Below, one piece after another: positions 24,543 through 32,039 of a DNA stretch of 32,039 nt. The notes under the pieces are model-generated. The model was given only the letters and a program-made list of their open reading frames with translations. It was not told the origin of the DNA and did no database searches. The stretch lies in the NCBI RefSeq assembly GCF_002585305.1, contig NZ_NUNF01000030.1, positions 75,712 through 107,750 on the forward strand, read 5' to 3'. The stretch's first letter is position 1, and each line of letters opens with the position of its first letter. Both the position numbers and the translations under genes were made by a program. This DNA is from Bacillus sp. AFS037270 (GTDB lineage: Bacteria > Bacillota > Bacilli > Bacillales_B > DSM-18226).

Positions 24543-25106
24543 TTAAATTTCGGTTAACATATCTGATTGGCGTTTCTTTCGTTTCGCTTCCGCACCTAGT
24601 ACCTTAATGGATAAATAGATTCCCGTACCTGTTAAAGCGATCATGGCAAGCGCAACTAAATCTATTAACCATTTAATATCGGTATTGCCAATTCTGCCTT
24701 CGTGCAGACCACGGATGATGCCCATAGCGGAGGTTTGTCCCATTCCTTCTCTGTTCATCGTCATTCCAGCTGGAAAATTTCCATTCCCGCCAAAATTACC
24801 ACGTCCTTGGAATTGGCCATTTCCATTAAACTTTTGGTTTTGATTGCCGTTTTGCCCCTGTGTTTGACCGGCAGTTTGTCCAGAGTTCTGGGTCATTCCT
24901 TGCTTAGTTTGTCCCTGATTAGTTTGACCGTTGTTAAATTGATTTTGATTCATTTGACCTGATTGAAAATTGCCCTTTCCGCCTTCCATCGATGTTTGTC
25001 CGATTAACCACGGTTCATTCATCAATAGACCTGTTATTGACTCCATAAAGATAAAAATAGACGCAATTAATCCAATCCATAAATGGGCTTTTCTAGTGTT
25101 CTTCAT
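24543..25106 (-). CDS. PepSY-TM-like membrane protein with an Asn/Gln/Gly-rich loop
   Basis: From ATG 25104-25106 (GGGAG upstream) the protein has 187 residues. Two membrane helices (about 9-28 and 148-170) flank an extracellular loop. The loop (about 37-115) is low complexity, made of Gln, Asn, Gly and Thr with repeated GQT/NQ units (NNGQTNQGQTKQGMTQNSGQ). The start RKAHLWIGLIASIFIFMES and the later GLHEGRIG resemble PepSY-associated TM proteins, whose histidines may bind haem or metal. The C-terminus is basic. The gene is transcribed from its own promoter, which shares its TTAAG repeat with the exporter operon, so it probably belongs to the same two-component regulon. Confidence 0.75.
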   Translation of the reverse strand: MKNTRKAHLWIGLIASIFIFMESITGLLMNEPWLIGQTSMEGGKGNFQSGQMNQNQFNNGQTNQGQTKQGMTQNSGQTAGQTQGQNGNQNQKFNGNGQFQGRGNFGGNGNFPAGMTMNREGMGQTSAMGIIRGLHEGRIGNTDIKWLIDLVALAMIALTGTGIYLSIKVLGAEAKRKKRQSDMLTEI

Positions 25107-25155
25107 CTGTATTCTCCCTTCAAAAATCATGAAGCTTGTTTAAGTAGATAAGCAC

Positions 25156-25188
25156 ATTATGAAGAGGTTTCCTTAAGTTTTTCTTAAG
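25156..25188 (-). promoter_or_regulatory. Promoter with TTAAG direct repeat, site P
   Basis: On the minus strand two TTAAG copies occur at an 11-bp period (CTTAAGAAAAA, CTTAAGGAAAC; 25167-25188), then 10 nt, then CATAAT (25156-25161). This spacing is typical of OmpR-family activators replacing the -35 box, and it is repeated upstream of the exporter operon. It drives the PepSY-TM-like gene. Confidence 0.7.
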
Positions 25189-25201
25189 ATTTTAAAGAAG
25201 C

Positions 25202-25220
25202 CCCAAAAATTATTTTTGGG
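25202..25220 (-). terminator. Hairpin overlapping the histidine kinase stop codon
   Basis: CCCAAAAAT-A-ATTTTTGGG is a perfect 9-bp stem with a minimal centre, covering the TAA stop (25210-25212). On the minus strand the next T-rich stretch is short (CTTCTTTAAAA), so it could be a weak terminator separating the kinase gene from the PepSY-like gene. Confidence 0.5.
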
Positions 25221-26475
25221 ACTTTGGAAAGGTGATTTCAATTTTTGTTCCTTGACCAAGGACGCTTTGAACCTTTGACTTACCATGATGTTTTTCAATA
25301 ATCCATTTTGCAATCGATAACCCCAGCCCTGTTCCTTCCGCCGCAGTCCGTGCCTTATCGCTTTGGTAAAAACGGTCAAAAATCTTTGGAATGTCCTGTT
25401 CAGGAATTCCAATCCCCGTATCGTTTATTTTTAGGAAGATAGAGGAATGACTCTGGGTGCATGAAAGTGAGATTTCCCCGCCCTCTTTTGTATACTTTAT
25501 GGCGTTGTCTAATAAAATAACAATCAATTGATGGATTCTTTCTTTATCTGCAAAAAATGTAACTGGCTCTACTGTCTCTAATTTTAACGTTTTCTCTTGG
25601 TACAACGCTATATCTTCATACTGCTGAATAATTTCTGATAAAAGCTCATCTAATTGAAAAGTGGACTTTTTCATTTCAATTTGATCGGAATCAGATCTAG
25701 CCAAAGTCAGCAAATTGGTTACTAGTTTGGAGAGCCGCCTTGATTCCTTTGAAATAGTTGAGATATCTAATATTTTTTCCTGAATGGTTGCGGATGGGGA
25801 GCGGAAAAGGATATCCGTTTTGGCCTGAATGACTGCTAACGGCGTTCTTAACTCATGTGATGCATCGGAAACAAACTCTTGCTGCTTTTGCCAAGATTTT
25901 TTAATTGGCACTAATGCCCTGCCAGCTAAGAAATAACCCGAAACGACTGCACAAATGATTCCCACACCACAACCTATTAATATGATTAATAGGAGTCTGT
26001 TTAATAGGTCTTTTTCAGAATCCACATTTCGAATCACTTGGACTGTTATTTTCCCTATTTGAGGCAATTCAGTCTTGAAAGCCATATATCGAAACGTAAA
26101 GTTCTCTACTTCAACATCCTCTAAGGTGCCGTATTTTTTTGGACGGATGAGATTTGTATTATCCTGAAATAACGCTGAGCCACGATCTTGCTCTGCCAAT
26201 AGCTGGCCCTTTTCATCCCATACCAATGTGATAATCCGCGGATCTCTTCGCATGAATTTTGGTTCAGCCTCATTTCCATCGAGATTGTCCCCTTGCTTAT
26301 TATCTGGCCCATTTGGCTGCTGAAAATGATTGACAGATTCCATTAATGATTGGTTAACATCCTGATATAATTTATTATCTGTATAAAAATAAATAATGCT
26401 CCCTAGTATACTAATTAAAACAATAAAAACAATCGAATTGATCAAAGTAAGTCGAATATGTGTTTGACGAAACAT
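25210..26475 (-). CDS. Two-component sensor histidine kinase
   Basis: The 421-residue kinase has helix 1 (9-31), an outside domain (about 32-158) with an acidic Asn/Gly stretch (QQPNGPDNKQGDNLDGNE), and helix 2 (160-183). Then follow a short linker, the dimerisation box FVSDASHELRTPLAV with phosphoacceptor H207, and the ATPase N, G1 and G2 boxes (DNAIKYTKEGG, NDTGIGIPEQD, GTGLGLSIAKWI). It lies 9 nt after the response regulator gene. The partner genes suggest it senses an envelope or antimicrobial stress; the ligand is unknown. Confidence 0.93.
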   Translation of the reverse strand: MFRQTHIRLTLINSIVFIVLISILGSIIYFYTDNKLYQDVNQSLMESVNHFQQPNGPDNKQGDNLDGNEAEPKFMRRDPRIITLVWDEKGQLLAEQDRGSALFQDNTNLIRPKKYGTLEDVEVENFTFRYMAFKTELPQIGKITVQVIRNVDSEKDLLNRLLLIILIGCGVGIICAVVSGYFLAGRALVPIKKSWQKQQEFVSDASHELRTPLAVIQAKTDILFRSPSATIQEKILDISTISKESRRLSKLVTNLLTLARSDSDQIEMKKSTFQLDELLSEIIQQYEDIALYQEKTLKLETVEPVTFFADKERIHQLIVILLDNAIKYTKEGGEISLSCTQSHSSIFLKINDTGIGIPEQDIPKIFDRFYQSDKARTAAEGTGLGLSIAKWIIEKHHGKSKVQSVLGQGTKIEITFPKSQK

Positions 26476-26484
26476 ATGCTGCCC

Positions 26485-27156
26485 CTATTCTTCATTCAGC
26501 ATGTAGCCGACACCGCGGATGGTTTTAATATCAGCATGGTAGCCGAACGGCTCTAATTTCTTGCGGAGATGGTGCATGAACACCTCAACAATTGCTACCG
26601 TTGTATCGGAGTCAAATCCCCATACACGGTCATAAATCTGTTCTTTTGTTAGGATAGCACCCTTATTTTGAATTAAATATTCCAACAACTCATATTGTTT
26701 AGCTGTTAGTTTAATCGATTCTCCATCGACAAGAATGTCGCGTTCCTTGCCTAATAACTCTATGCCGCGATATTTAATTGTTTGATCTGTCGTTAAGCTG
26801 CCGCTTCTTCTTAATAACGCCCTGATTCTCGCCTTTAATTCGGCAGCTTGAAACGGTTTGACTAAATAATCATCACCGCCAAAATCAAGTCCTTTGACGC
26901 GGTCTTCTAAAGAGTCTCTTGCTGTCAAAAATAAGACCGGAATTTTTAATCCTTCCTTCCGGATGGTCTGCAGCACTTCAAAGCCATCGATTTCGGGTAT
27001 CATGACATCCAAAACAATTACATCATGGATGTTTTGCATTGCTAAAAATAAAGCATCCTCCCCATTTGAAGCTTGATCAACCTCAAATTCATCGGATAAT
27101 AATTGAACGATGGATTCTAATAAAGAAAGGTTATCCTCTACCACCAATAAACGCAT
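26485..27156 (-). CDS. OmpR/PhoB family response regulator
   Basis: The 223-residue regulator has a receiver domain with the acidic pair ED near residue 8, phosphorylated D50 in VIVLDVMIPEIDG, T/A switch residues in LFLTARD and the lysine in LVKPFQ. A winged-helix DNA-binding domain follows (ELLEYLIQNKGAILTKEQIY, IKTIRGVGYML). It is next to its kinase. OmpR-type dimers bind direct repeats about 11 bp apart, which is just the pattern seen before the exporter operon and the PepSY-like gene, so these are its likely targets. TTAAGGAGAG precedes the ATG. Confidence 0.94.
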   Translation of the reverse strand: MRLLVVEDNLSLLESIVQLLSDEFEVDQASNGEDALFLAMQNIHDVIVLDVMIPEIDGFEVLQTIRKEGLKIPVLFLTARDSLEDRVKGLDFGGDDYLVKPFQAAELKARIRALLRRSGSLTTDQTIKYRGIELLGKERDILVDGESIKLTAKQYELLEYLIQNKGAILTKEQIYDRVWGFDSDTTVAIVEVFMHHLRKKLEPFGYHADIKTIRGVGYMLNEE

Positions 27157-27190
27157 TTCTATCTCTCCTTAAAATAATAGAATTCATTTC

Positions 27191-27240
27191 ATTATATAGG
27201 AAACGAAGCGGACGCAACAGTAGCGCACCGCTTCATTTCC
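27191..27240 (-). promoter_or_regulatory. Hairpin and possible internal promoter between the exporter and the regulator genes
   Basis: GGAAACGAAGCGG (27199-27211) pairs with CCGCTTCATTTCC (27228-27240) with one mismatch, forming a 13-bp stem right after the permease stop. No T run follows; instead minus-strand CCTATATAATG gives a TATAAT (27191-27196) with a TTGCGT 15 bp upstream. This could both attenuate exporter transcripts and start a regulator-kinase transcript. Both roles are inferred. Confidence 0.45.
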
Positions 27241-27244
27241 CCAA

Positions 27245-28411
27245 TTATTCATACCTTAATGCTTGAATTGGATTTAGCTTGGAGGCTTTATTTGCTGGGA
27301 ATACACCAAATACCACTCCAACGGCTAACGAGAACAAGAATGAGAATAAAATAACGTTTGACGAGAAGGAGACGCTTAAGCTAAATAGAGAGGATACTAA
27401 TTTTCCTATACCTAACCCTGAGATAATCCCTATTAGCCCGCCGACACCGCTCAATACAACCGCTTCAATTAAAAATTGGACAAGGACATCTCGCCTTTTG
27501 GCTCCAATCGCTTTACGTATACCAATTTCCTTTGTTCGTTCGGAAACAGATACAAGCATAATATTCATAATACCAATTCCGCCAACAAGCAAGGAGATAC
27601 TTGCAATACCGCCTAGCATCAACGTCATGGTATCAGAAACAGAGCTCATCGTGTCCATGACATCCTGTTGATTTGTCACACTATAAGAATCCGTTTGACC
27701 TGGGAAAAGGGAAGCCATTTTCGTCTCAACTAAACTCATGACTGTATCCATCTGGTCTTCGCTTTCTCCTTTTAAGTACACTGTGCTAATCGTGGTACTT
27801 CCAATTAAACGCTGGCCCGTGCTAAGCGGGACTATAATCGTATTGTCTCCGCCTTGTCCCATCGAGCTTCCTTTTGAAACAAGTACACCGATAACTTTAT
27901 ATGAAGTTCCTTCAATTTGCAGATATTGACCAACAGGGTCTTCTGTACCAAAGAAAGTTGTAGCCGTAGATGAACCAATGACGGCAACCTTTTGCCTATA
28001 TTCAATATCCAGATCCGTGATAAATCTTCCTGCACTTACTTTAGTATCACGCACATCTGAATAGGCAGCATTCGTTCCTGTCAAGGTCACTTGAGAAGTT
28101 GTCCGGTCCTTTTTAACGTTTACTCGTCCAGTAACAACCGGTGATACTTCTTTTACACCATCCACTTTACTAAGTTCATTAATTTTGTCATCTGTTAATG
28201 TCACATTTGTATCAAAGGTACTTACAGTTAATAAGTTAGTCCCTAATTGGTTGATTTGGCTCGTCACATTTTTAGAAGAACCTTGGGCAATTGAAACCAA
28301 GACAATTACGGATGATACCCCAATGATCATACCCAGCATGGTAAGAACCGATCTTAGTTTATTTCCCTTTATACTTTTGAGAGCCATTTTAATGGATTGC
28401 AAGATGCCCAA
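27245..28411 (-). CDS. MacB/YknZ-like ABC transporter permease
   Basis: The 388-residue protein has one helix near the N-terminus ([20 protein letters not shown]), a large outside domain (about 45-265) and three C-terminal helices of the FtsX domain, with the family block [21 protein letters not shown]. The best start is TTG (28409-28411), giving [13 protein letters not shown]; a perfect GGAGGTG lies 6 nt upstream inside the ATPase gene, so translation is coupled. With the ATPase and adaptor it forms a mechanotransducing MacAB/YknXYZ type exporter. Substrates of such systems are peptides, toxins or lipids. Confidence 0.92.
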   Translation of the reverse strand: MGILQSIKMALKSIKGNKLRSVLTMLGMIIGVSSVIVLVSIAQGSSKNVTSQINQLGTNLLTVSTFDTNVTLTDDKINELSKVDGVKEVSPVVTGRVNVKKDRTTSQVTLTGTNAAYSDVRDTKVSAGRFITDLDIEYRQKVAVIGSSTATTFFGTEDPVGQYLQIEGTSYKVIGVLVSKGSSMGQGGDNTIIVPLSTGQRLIGSTTISTVYLKGESEDQMDTVMSLVETKMASLFPGQTDSYSVTNQQDVMDTMSSVSDTMTLMLGGIASISLLVGGIGIMNIMLVSVSERTKEIGIRKAIGAKRRDVLVQFLIEAVVLSGVGGLIGIISGLGIGKLVSSLFSLSVSFSSNVILFSFLFSLAVGVVFGVFPANKASKLNPIQALRYE

Positions 28412-29099
28412 TGAGTTCACCTCCATTTTCCAGTAATTGTCCATCCTGGATGCTGACCATTCGTTTTGCTTGTTTGGCAATGTTTAGGTCATGGGTAATA
28501 AGGATAATCGTATGGCCCAATTCATTTAATTGTTTCATAATCTGCATGATTTCCTTGCTCGTTTTACTGTCAAGGGCACCAGTTGGTTCATCAGCTAGGA
28601 GAATTGCAGGATTTCCTGCAAGTGCTCTGGCTATAGCAACCCGCTGCTGCTGTCCGCCAGACAGTTGTGTTGGCAAATGACCTGCCCTATCTCTTAATCC
28701 AACTTTATCTAATGCCTCGATTGCCCTCTCCCTTCGTTCCTTTGTGGATACCCCAGCATATAATAACGGGAGCTCAACATTTTCGATCGCCGTTAATTTA
28801 GTTAACAAGTTAAAGTTTTGGAAAATAAAGCCGATTTTTTGATTCCTGATCGTCGCTAATTCATTGTCATCCATTTTAAAGATATCCTTCCCATCAAGGA
28901 GATATTTTCCCGTTTGTGGCTTGTCGAGACATCCAATCATGTTCATTAACGTTGATTTACCTGAACCTGATGGGCCAATAATCGCTAGAAATTCTCCTTT
29001 TTGAATCTCAATTGAAACATCATTTAATGCATGGACGATTTCGCCGCCCAGCCTATATGCTTTCTTTAGGTTACTAATTTGCATGATCGGTTTTGCCAT
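28389..29099 (-). CDS. MacB/LolD-like ABC transporter ATP-binding protein
   Basis: The 236-residue ATPase has Walker A GPSGSGKS, the signature [15 protein letters not shown], Walker [13 protein letters not shown] and switch histidine ITHD, with the short LolD/MacB/FtsE-type frame and the [21 protein letters not shown] helical block. Its ATG shares one base with the TAA of the adaptor gene (TAATG), and its 3' end overlaps the permease start by 23 nt. All three genes therefore look tightly coupled. Confidence 0.95.
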   Translation of the reverse strand: MAKPIMQISNLKKAYRLGGEIVHALNDVSIEIQKGEFLAIIGPSGSGKSTLMNMIGCLDKPQTGKYLLDGKDIFKMDDNELATIRNQKIGFIFQNFNLLTKLTAIENVELPLLYAGVSTKERRERAIEALDKVGLRDRAGHLPTQLSGGQQQRVAIARALAGNPAILLADEPTGALDSKTSKEIMQIMKQLNELGHTIILITHDLNIAKQAKRMVSIQDGQLLENGGELIGHLAIH

Positions 29100-30049
29100 T
29101 ACTGTCCACTCCTTCCGGTACCAGTGCCACGATACATTGATTTCATCGAGCCCGTTCCCCCCATGCCGCTTAGGCTGCTTTGCAGCGTATTGGTTTGTGT
29201 TGTAGAGGTCGTAGAGCTTGCTTTAGCTAATTTTGGCAGCAGTACGGTTTCACCCTCTGAGATTCCTTCCGTGATTTCTACATAATCTTCATTTGCTATG
29301 CCAGTTGATACTGTTTTCTTTGTACTGCTTGAAGGATCATCTGATGAAACAACATTGACATATTTTTTTCCATTTGACGTATGGACCGCATCTAGTGGAA
29401 CATAAATGGCATTTTGTTTACTTTCAGTTAGGATACTAGCCTCGACACTCATACCCACTTTAAGGTTAGCAATTTTATCAATTGTAATTGTCACCGTAAA
29501 AGTAGAAATACCATTAGAAGAAGTACCTTCTTTGGATATATCCGTTACTTTTCCTGTATACTTCTCATCAGGGAATGCACTTACCTTCAAGTTGACCGAT
29601 TGCCCTTTTTGGATTTTAGTAATATCTAGTTCATCAATTTGAACAGCTGTTTGCAATCCACTATAGTCCGTTACATGGGCGAGAACTTGTCCGGAAGTAA
29701 CGCTATCCCCTGCAGATACTGATACCGTCGTTATCTTCCCAGCAGCAGCAGCAGTAATCGGATCACTGCCGTCCGTAAATGTAATCAATTCATCCCCTTC
29801 ATTTACCTTCTCACCACTTGTAACCAATACTTCATCAATTTCATCATTATTAAATGTGGACATGATATCTTGACTGGTCACTGCCTGAACAGATCCAGAT
29901 CCACTAATGTTTACATCTAATGTGCCTTTTTTAGCAACTGCAGTCCGCACCTCTGATGTTGTCTCGGCACTAGTTTTTGCTGCGTACCATTGATAACCGG
30001 CAATACTAATGACTACTGCAGCCACTGCTATCATAATCCATTTTTTCAT
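29099..30049 (-). CDS. Membrane-fusion adaptor (HlyD/MacA/YknX-like)
   Basis: The 316-residue protein has a signal anchor ([20 protein letters not shown]) and the adaptor layout: a biotinyl-lipoyl-like half ([20 protein letters not shown] and [20 protein letters not shown]), a beta-barrel region and a membrane-proximal domain. The long helical hairpin of Gram-negative MacA is missing, as in Gram-positive YknX-type proteins. The C-terminal 45 residues are Ser/Thr/Gly-rich. It is first in the exporter operon, behind the TTAAG-repeat promoter. GGAGCCAGC lies before the ATG. Confidence 0.9.
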   Translation of the reverse strand: MKKWIMIAVAAVVISIAGYQWYAAKTSAETTSEVRTAVAKKGTLDVNISGSGSVQAVTSQDIMSTFNNDEIDEVLVTSGEKVNEGDELITFTDGSDPITAAAAGKITTVSVSAGDSVTSGQVLAHVTDYSGLQTAVQIDELDITKIQKGQSVNLKVSAFPDEKYTGKVTDISKEGTSSNGISTFTVTITIDKIANLKVGMSVEASILTESKQNAIYVPLDAVHTSNGKKYVNVVSSDDPSSSTKKTVSTGIANEDYVEITEGISEGETVLLPKLAKASSTTSTTQTNTLQSSLSGMGGTGSMKSMYRGTGTGRSGQ

Positions 30050-30092
30050 TTGTGCTGGCTCCTTTTCATAATCGTTTCATTTGAATAAGCCT

Positions 30093-30126
30093 ATTATTAT
30101 CTTTGTTTCTTAACTTTTCCTTAAAG
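30093..30126 (-). promoter_or_regulatory. Promoter with TTAAG direct repeat, site M
   Basis: On the minus strand TTAAGGAAAAG is followed by TTAAGAAAC (TTAAG copies 11 bp apart, within 30105-30126), then after 10 nt by AATAAT (30093-30098). Order and distances are the same as at 25156-25188. It lies 44 nt upstream of the adaptor gene and probably is activated by the OmpR-type regulator encoded in the same cluster. Confidence 0.7.
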
Positions 30127-30266
30127 GAAATAATGGAAGGAGAATTTCCGGACTGTGTGCTTTTTTCTTTTACCTGCTTGAAACTTTTCCTTTCTTCATT
30201 CGTACTTACTAGAGCGGCTATCTCACAAAGCTAAACTTGAAATTTTTCCCTTTTTAGAATTACCGG

Positions 30267-30272
30267 TATAAT
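30267..30272 (+). promoter_or_regulatory. Possible -10 box of the TerD-TerB gene
   Basis: A TATAAT in GGTATAATG, 187 nt upstream of the GTG start, has no good -35 box at 17 bp. If used, the transcript leader would contain repeat copy B. Confidence 0.35.
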
Positions 30273-30286
30273 GTACATAAAAGCAA

Positions 30287-30430
30287 AAGCGGAAGCGCCC
30301 GTTTAGCGGCGTATGGCCTGGAGCGCTTCGACTGAGATAAAGGAAACACGAAGAGCGTTAGCGATTCGATGTTGACTTATCGTAGGGAGAAGCGCGAAGG
30401 ACACTTGCCGTTGGGCGCTGGAGCTGGACG
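30287..30430. repeat. Dispersed GC-rich hairpin repeat, copy B
   Basis: The 144-bp element starts AAGCGGAAGCGCCCGTTTAG and ends TTGGGCGCTGGAGCTGGACG. AGCGCCC (30294) pairs with GGGCGCT (30413), and GCGGC with GCCGT inside it. Its left part also makes its own hairpin (GAAGCGCC...GGAGCGCTTC). It shares its ends with copies A and C. It lies in the leader of the TerD-TerB gene. The remaining gap 30127-30286 shows no gene. Confidence 0.75.
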
Positions 30431-30458
30431 TGCCAAATTTGGATAAGGAGTGAAAACA

Positions 30459-31922
30459 GTGGGTGTAACACTTAGCAAAGGACAAAAGGTGGATTTAACG
30501 AAATCACACCCTGGCCTGCAAAATGTGGTTGTCGGGCTAGGCTGGAATATTAGCCAGCTTGGTTCTAATTTTGACTTGGATGCCTCAGCCTTTTTATTAG
30601 GACCATTGGGGAAAGTAAACAGCGATCAAGATTTCGTTTTTTACAATAACCCTTCTGGCGGTAATGGTTCCATTTTATACAGCGGCGATAACCGGATTGG
30701 TTCAGGTGTACGTGATGATGAACAAATTAGAATAGATTTAAAGAAAGTTCCTGACCACATTCACAGGATTGCTTTTACGATTACAATCCATGACGCACAA
30801 GTAAAACAGCAAAATTTTGGCCAAATCTCAGATTCTTATGTTCGTATTTTTAATGAACTGACTAATGAAGAATTATTGCGGTTTAACCTTGGAAGAGACT
30901 TTACAGTTGAAACAGCCATAGTTGCGGCAGAACTTTACCGTCATAACGGGGAATGGAAATTTAATGCGATTGCCAGCGGTTTTCAAGGAGGTCTAGGAGC
31001 ATTATGCCAAAATTTCGGTGTAACAGTTGATGACCCACCGCAAAATACACAGGTTCTGCAGCCAAATTACCAGCAGGATTTTAGAAATCAAGCCAATAAC
31101 ACGAGTCAAAATAATCCATATCAACAAAACCAAACAAACTATGATCCCTACCAGCAGAGGCAGTTAAACCAAAATGGGAATCAACAGCGTGTTCATCTTC
31201 AGCCCGAATCGACACACCGTCAGCCTGCCTATGGGTATCCGCAGTCGACACAGTCTGCTCCCCCTATTTCCAGTCCTTCTTCTTACGTTGGAGATGAGAT
31301 TGTGTGTCCTCGCTGCCATTCAGCTAATGTACGAACAGGGAAAAAAGGATTTGGCCTAGGCAAAGCCGCAATCGGCGGGTTAATCCTTGGACCTGTTGGG
31401 TTACTAGGCGGTTTTATTGGAAAAAACCAATTAAAGTTCACTTGTAATCATTGCGGCAATGCATGGTCTCCATCACAAACAGATTATGTAGAATGGGCTA
31501 ATAATCAAAAAAGAAGGGCTCAAGAATTGTTCAATCGCTATAAAAGTCAAGACCTTCTTGACGCAGTGACAGCCGCTTGTGCTTTAGTGGCCATGGCTGA
31601 TGGTTATTTAGATCCAGCAGAGCGGCAAAAAATGATTGAATTTGTTCATCAAAGTGAGGAATTACGCGTTTTTGATACAAATAAAGTCATTCAAAAATTC
31701 AATCTCTATGTATCTAGGATGGAAAATGACCGAATGATGGGCCGTGCAGAAGCTTTTCGTGCCCTCGGAAAAATTAGGACAAAACCTGAAGTAGCTCGAT
31801 TAGTGGCCCGATACTGTATCGCCATCGGTTATGCTGATGGAAACTTTGATCAAAATGAACAGCAAATGGTTACTGACATTTGCCGAGAGCTTGGCTTAAA
31901 TCCTGCTGAGTTTCTTTCGTAG
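30459..31922 (+). CDS. TerD - zinc ribbon - TerB fusion stress protein
   Basis: The protein has 487 residues from GTG 30459 (AAGGAG 8 nt upstream; the earlier GTG overlaps the ribosome site). Residues 1-192 are a TerD domain (MGVTLSKGQKVDLTK, LGWN, FDLDASAFLLG, IHDA), whose Asp-rich sites bind calcium. A Gln/Asn/Pro linker (about 193-278) follows, then a split zinc ribbon (C283, C286, C329, C332) interrupted by a glycine-rich hydrophobic loop (GGLILGPVGLLGGFIG). The C-terminus (about 363-487) is a TerB domain with ACALVAMADGYLDPAE and CIAIGYADGNFDQNE. Ter proteins act in membrane-linked stress and tellurite responses. The VWA gene at 17-20 kb, its likely partner type, is broken. Confidence 0.92.
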   Translation: MGVTLSKGQKVDLTKSHPGLQNVVVGLGWNISQLGSNFDLDASAFLLGPLGKVNSDQDFVFYNNPSGGNGSILYSGDNRIGSGVRDDEQIRIDLKKVPDHIHRIAFTITIHDAQVKQQNFGQISDSYVRIFNELTNEELLRFNLGRDFTVETAIVAAELYRHNGEWKFNAIASGFQGGLGALCQNFGVTVDDPPQNTQVLQPNYQQDFRNQANNTSQNNPYQQNQTNYDPYQQRQLNQNGNQQRVHLQPESTHRQPAYGYPQSTQSAPPISSPSSYVGDEIVCPRCHSANVRTGKKGFGLGKAAIGGLILGPVGLLGGFIGKNQLKFTCNHCGNAWSPSQTDYVEWANNQKRRAQELFNRYKSQDLLDAVTAACALVAMADGYLDPAERQKMIEFVHQSEELRVFDTNKVIQKFNLYVSRMENDRMMGRAEAFRALGKIRTKPEVARLVARYCIAIGYADGNFDQNEQQMVTDICRELGLNPAEFLS

Positions 31923-31930
31923 ACGATAAA

Positions 31931-31967
31931 GAAAAGCCTCCAATCCTAATGTGAATGGAGGCTTTTC
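31931..31967 (+). terminator. Terminator after the TerD-TerB gene
   Basis: A perfect 12-bp stem (GAAAAGCCTCCA / TGGAGGCTTTTC) with a 13-nt loop, 8 nt after the stop codon. Confidence 0.9.
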
Positions 31968-32029
31968 CTAGTATCATAGTAAATTATAAAATTTTCGCTT
32001 GTCGATAACTGCTTATAATAGGACTGTCG

Positions 32030-32039
32030 ACGTCCAGCT
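32030..32039. repeat. Probable first bases of another dispersed repeat copy
   Basis: The last ten bases, ACGTCCAGCT, are the exact reverse complement of the right end of copy B (AGCTGGACGT). Only the edge is visible before the window ends. Confidence 0.4.

Overview
The window looks like chromosomal DNA from a low-GC, endospore-forming member of the Bacillaceae. Evidence includes a GerA/GerB/GerC-type germination operon, strong AGGAGG-like ribosome sites with several GTG and TTG starts, a B. subtilis-like flavohaemoglobin, a T-box leader, and a dispersed GC-rich hairpin repeat of a type I recall from Bacillus, Neobacillus and relatives. A Neobacillus- or Mesobacillus-like genus is my best guess, but the sequence alone does not fix the species. 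No tRNA, rRNA, CRISPR array or prophage was seen.

Layout. 1-3.5 kb: a minus-strand germination operon in which gerA carries a frameshift and gerB an in-frame amber codon, while gerC is open. 3.7-6.2 kb: a 477-residue membrane protein, possibly a remote CorA relative, followed by CorA. 6.2-9.7 kb: a small membrane protein, an M42 aminopeptidase, a probable di-haem membrane protein followed by TatA, a 39-residue protein and a histidine-rich exported protein. 9.8-11.2 kb: a type II NADH dehydrogenase behind two Rex/Fnr-like operators. 11.3-16.1 kb (minus strand): a VOC protein, an ABC-2 exporter with an SGNH esterase, and hmp with a dense set of dyads in its promoter. 16.3-17.2 kb: a DegV protein.

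17.2-19.9 kb is the most informative stretch. A TerF-type VWA gene is split by a 2.06-kb element carrying one TnpB-related gene. Removing the element rejoins the VWA frame exactly. The element has unusual 25-bp imperfect inverted ends, three GTCTA repeats at a 10-bp period, and a 340-nt hairpin-rich tail after the tnpB-like gene that could encode a guide-type RNA. Both the TnpB-like gene and the VWA gene carry further lesions.

20-24.5 kb: a DUF218 protein, a GNAT acetyltransferase, an archaeal/eukaryal-type prolyl-tRNA synthetase under a T-box, a 42-residue protein and a membrane-anchored cupredoxin. 24.5-30.1 kb (minus strand): an apparent envelope-stress module with a MacAB/YknXYZ-like exporter, an OmpR-type two-component system and a PepSY-TM-like protein with an Asn/Gln/Gly-rich loop. 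The exporter operon and the PepSY-like gene share the same promoter architecture (TTAAG direct repeat at 11-bp period, then a -10 box at fixed distance), which predicts a small regulon. 30.4-31.9 kb: a TerD-zinc ribbon-TerB fusion, functionally related to the broken VWA gene.

The visible lesions all fall in accessory genes (gerA, gerB, VWA, TnpB-like), while long housekeeping genes are open. This argues for real gene decay rather than random sequencing error.
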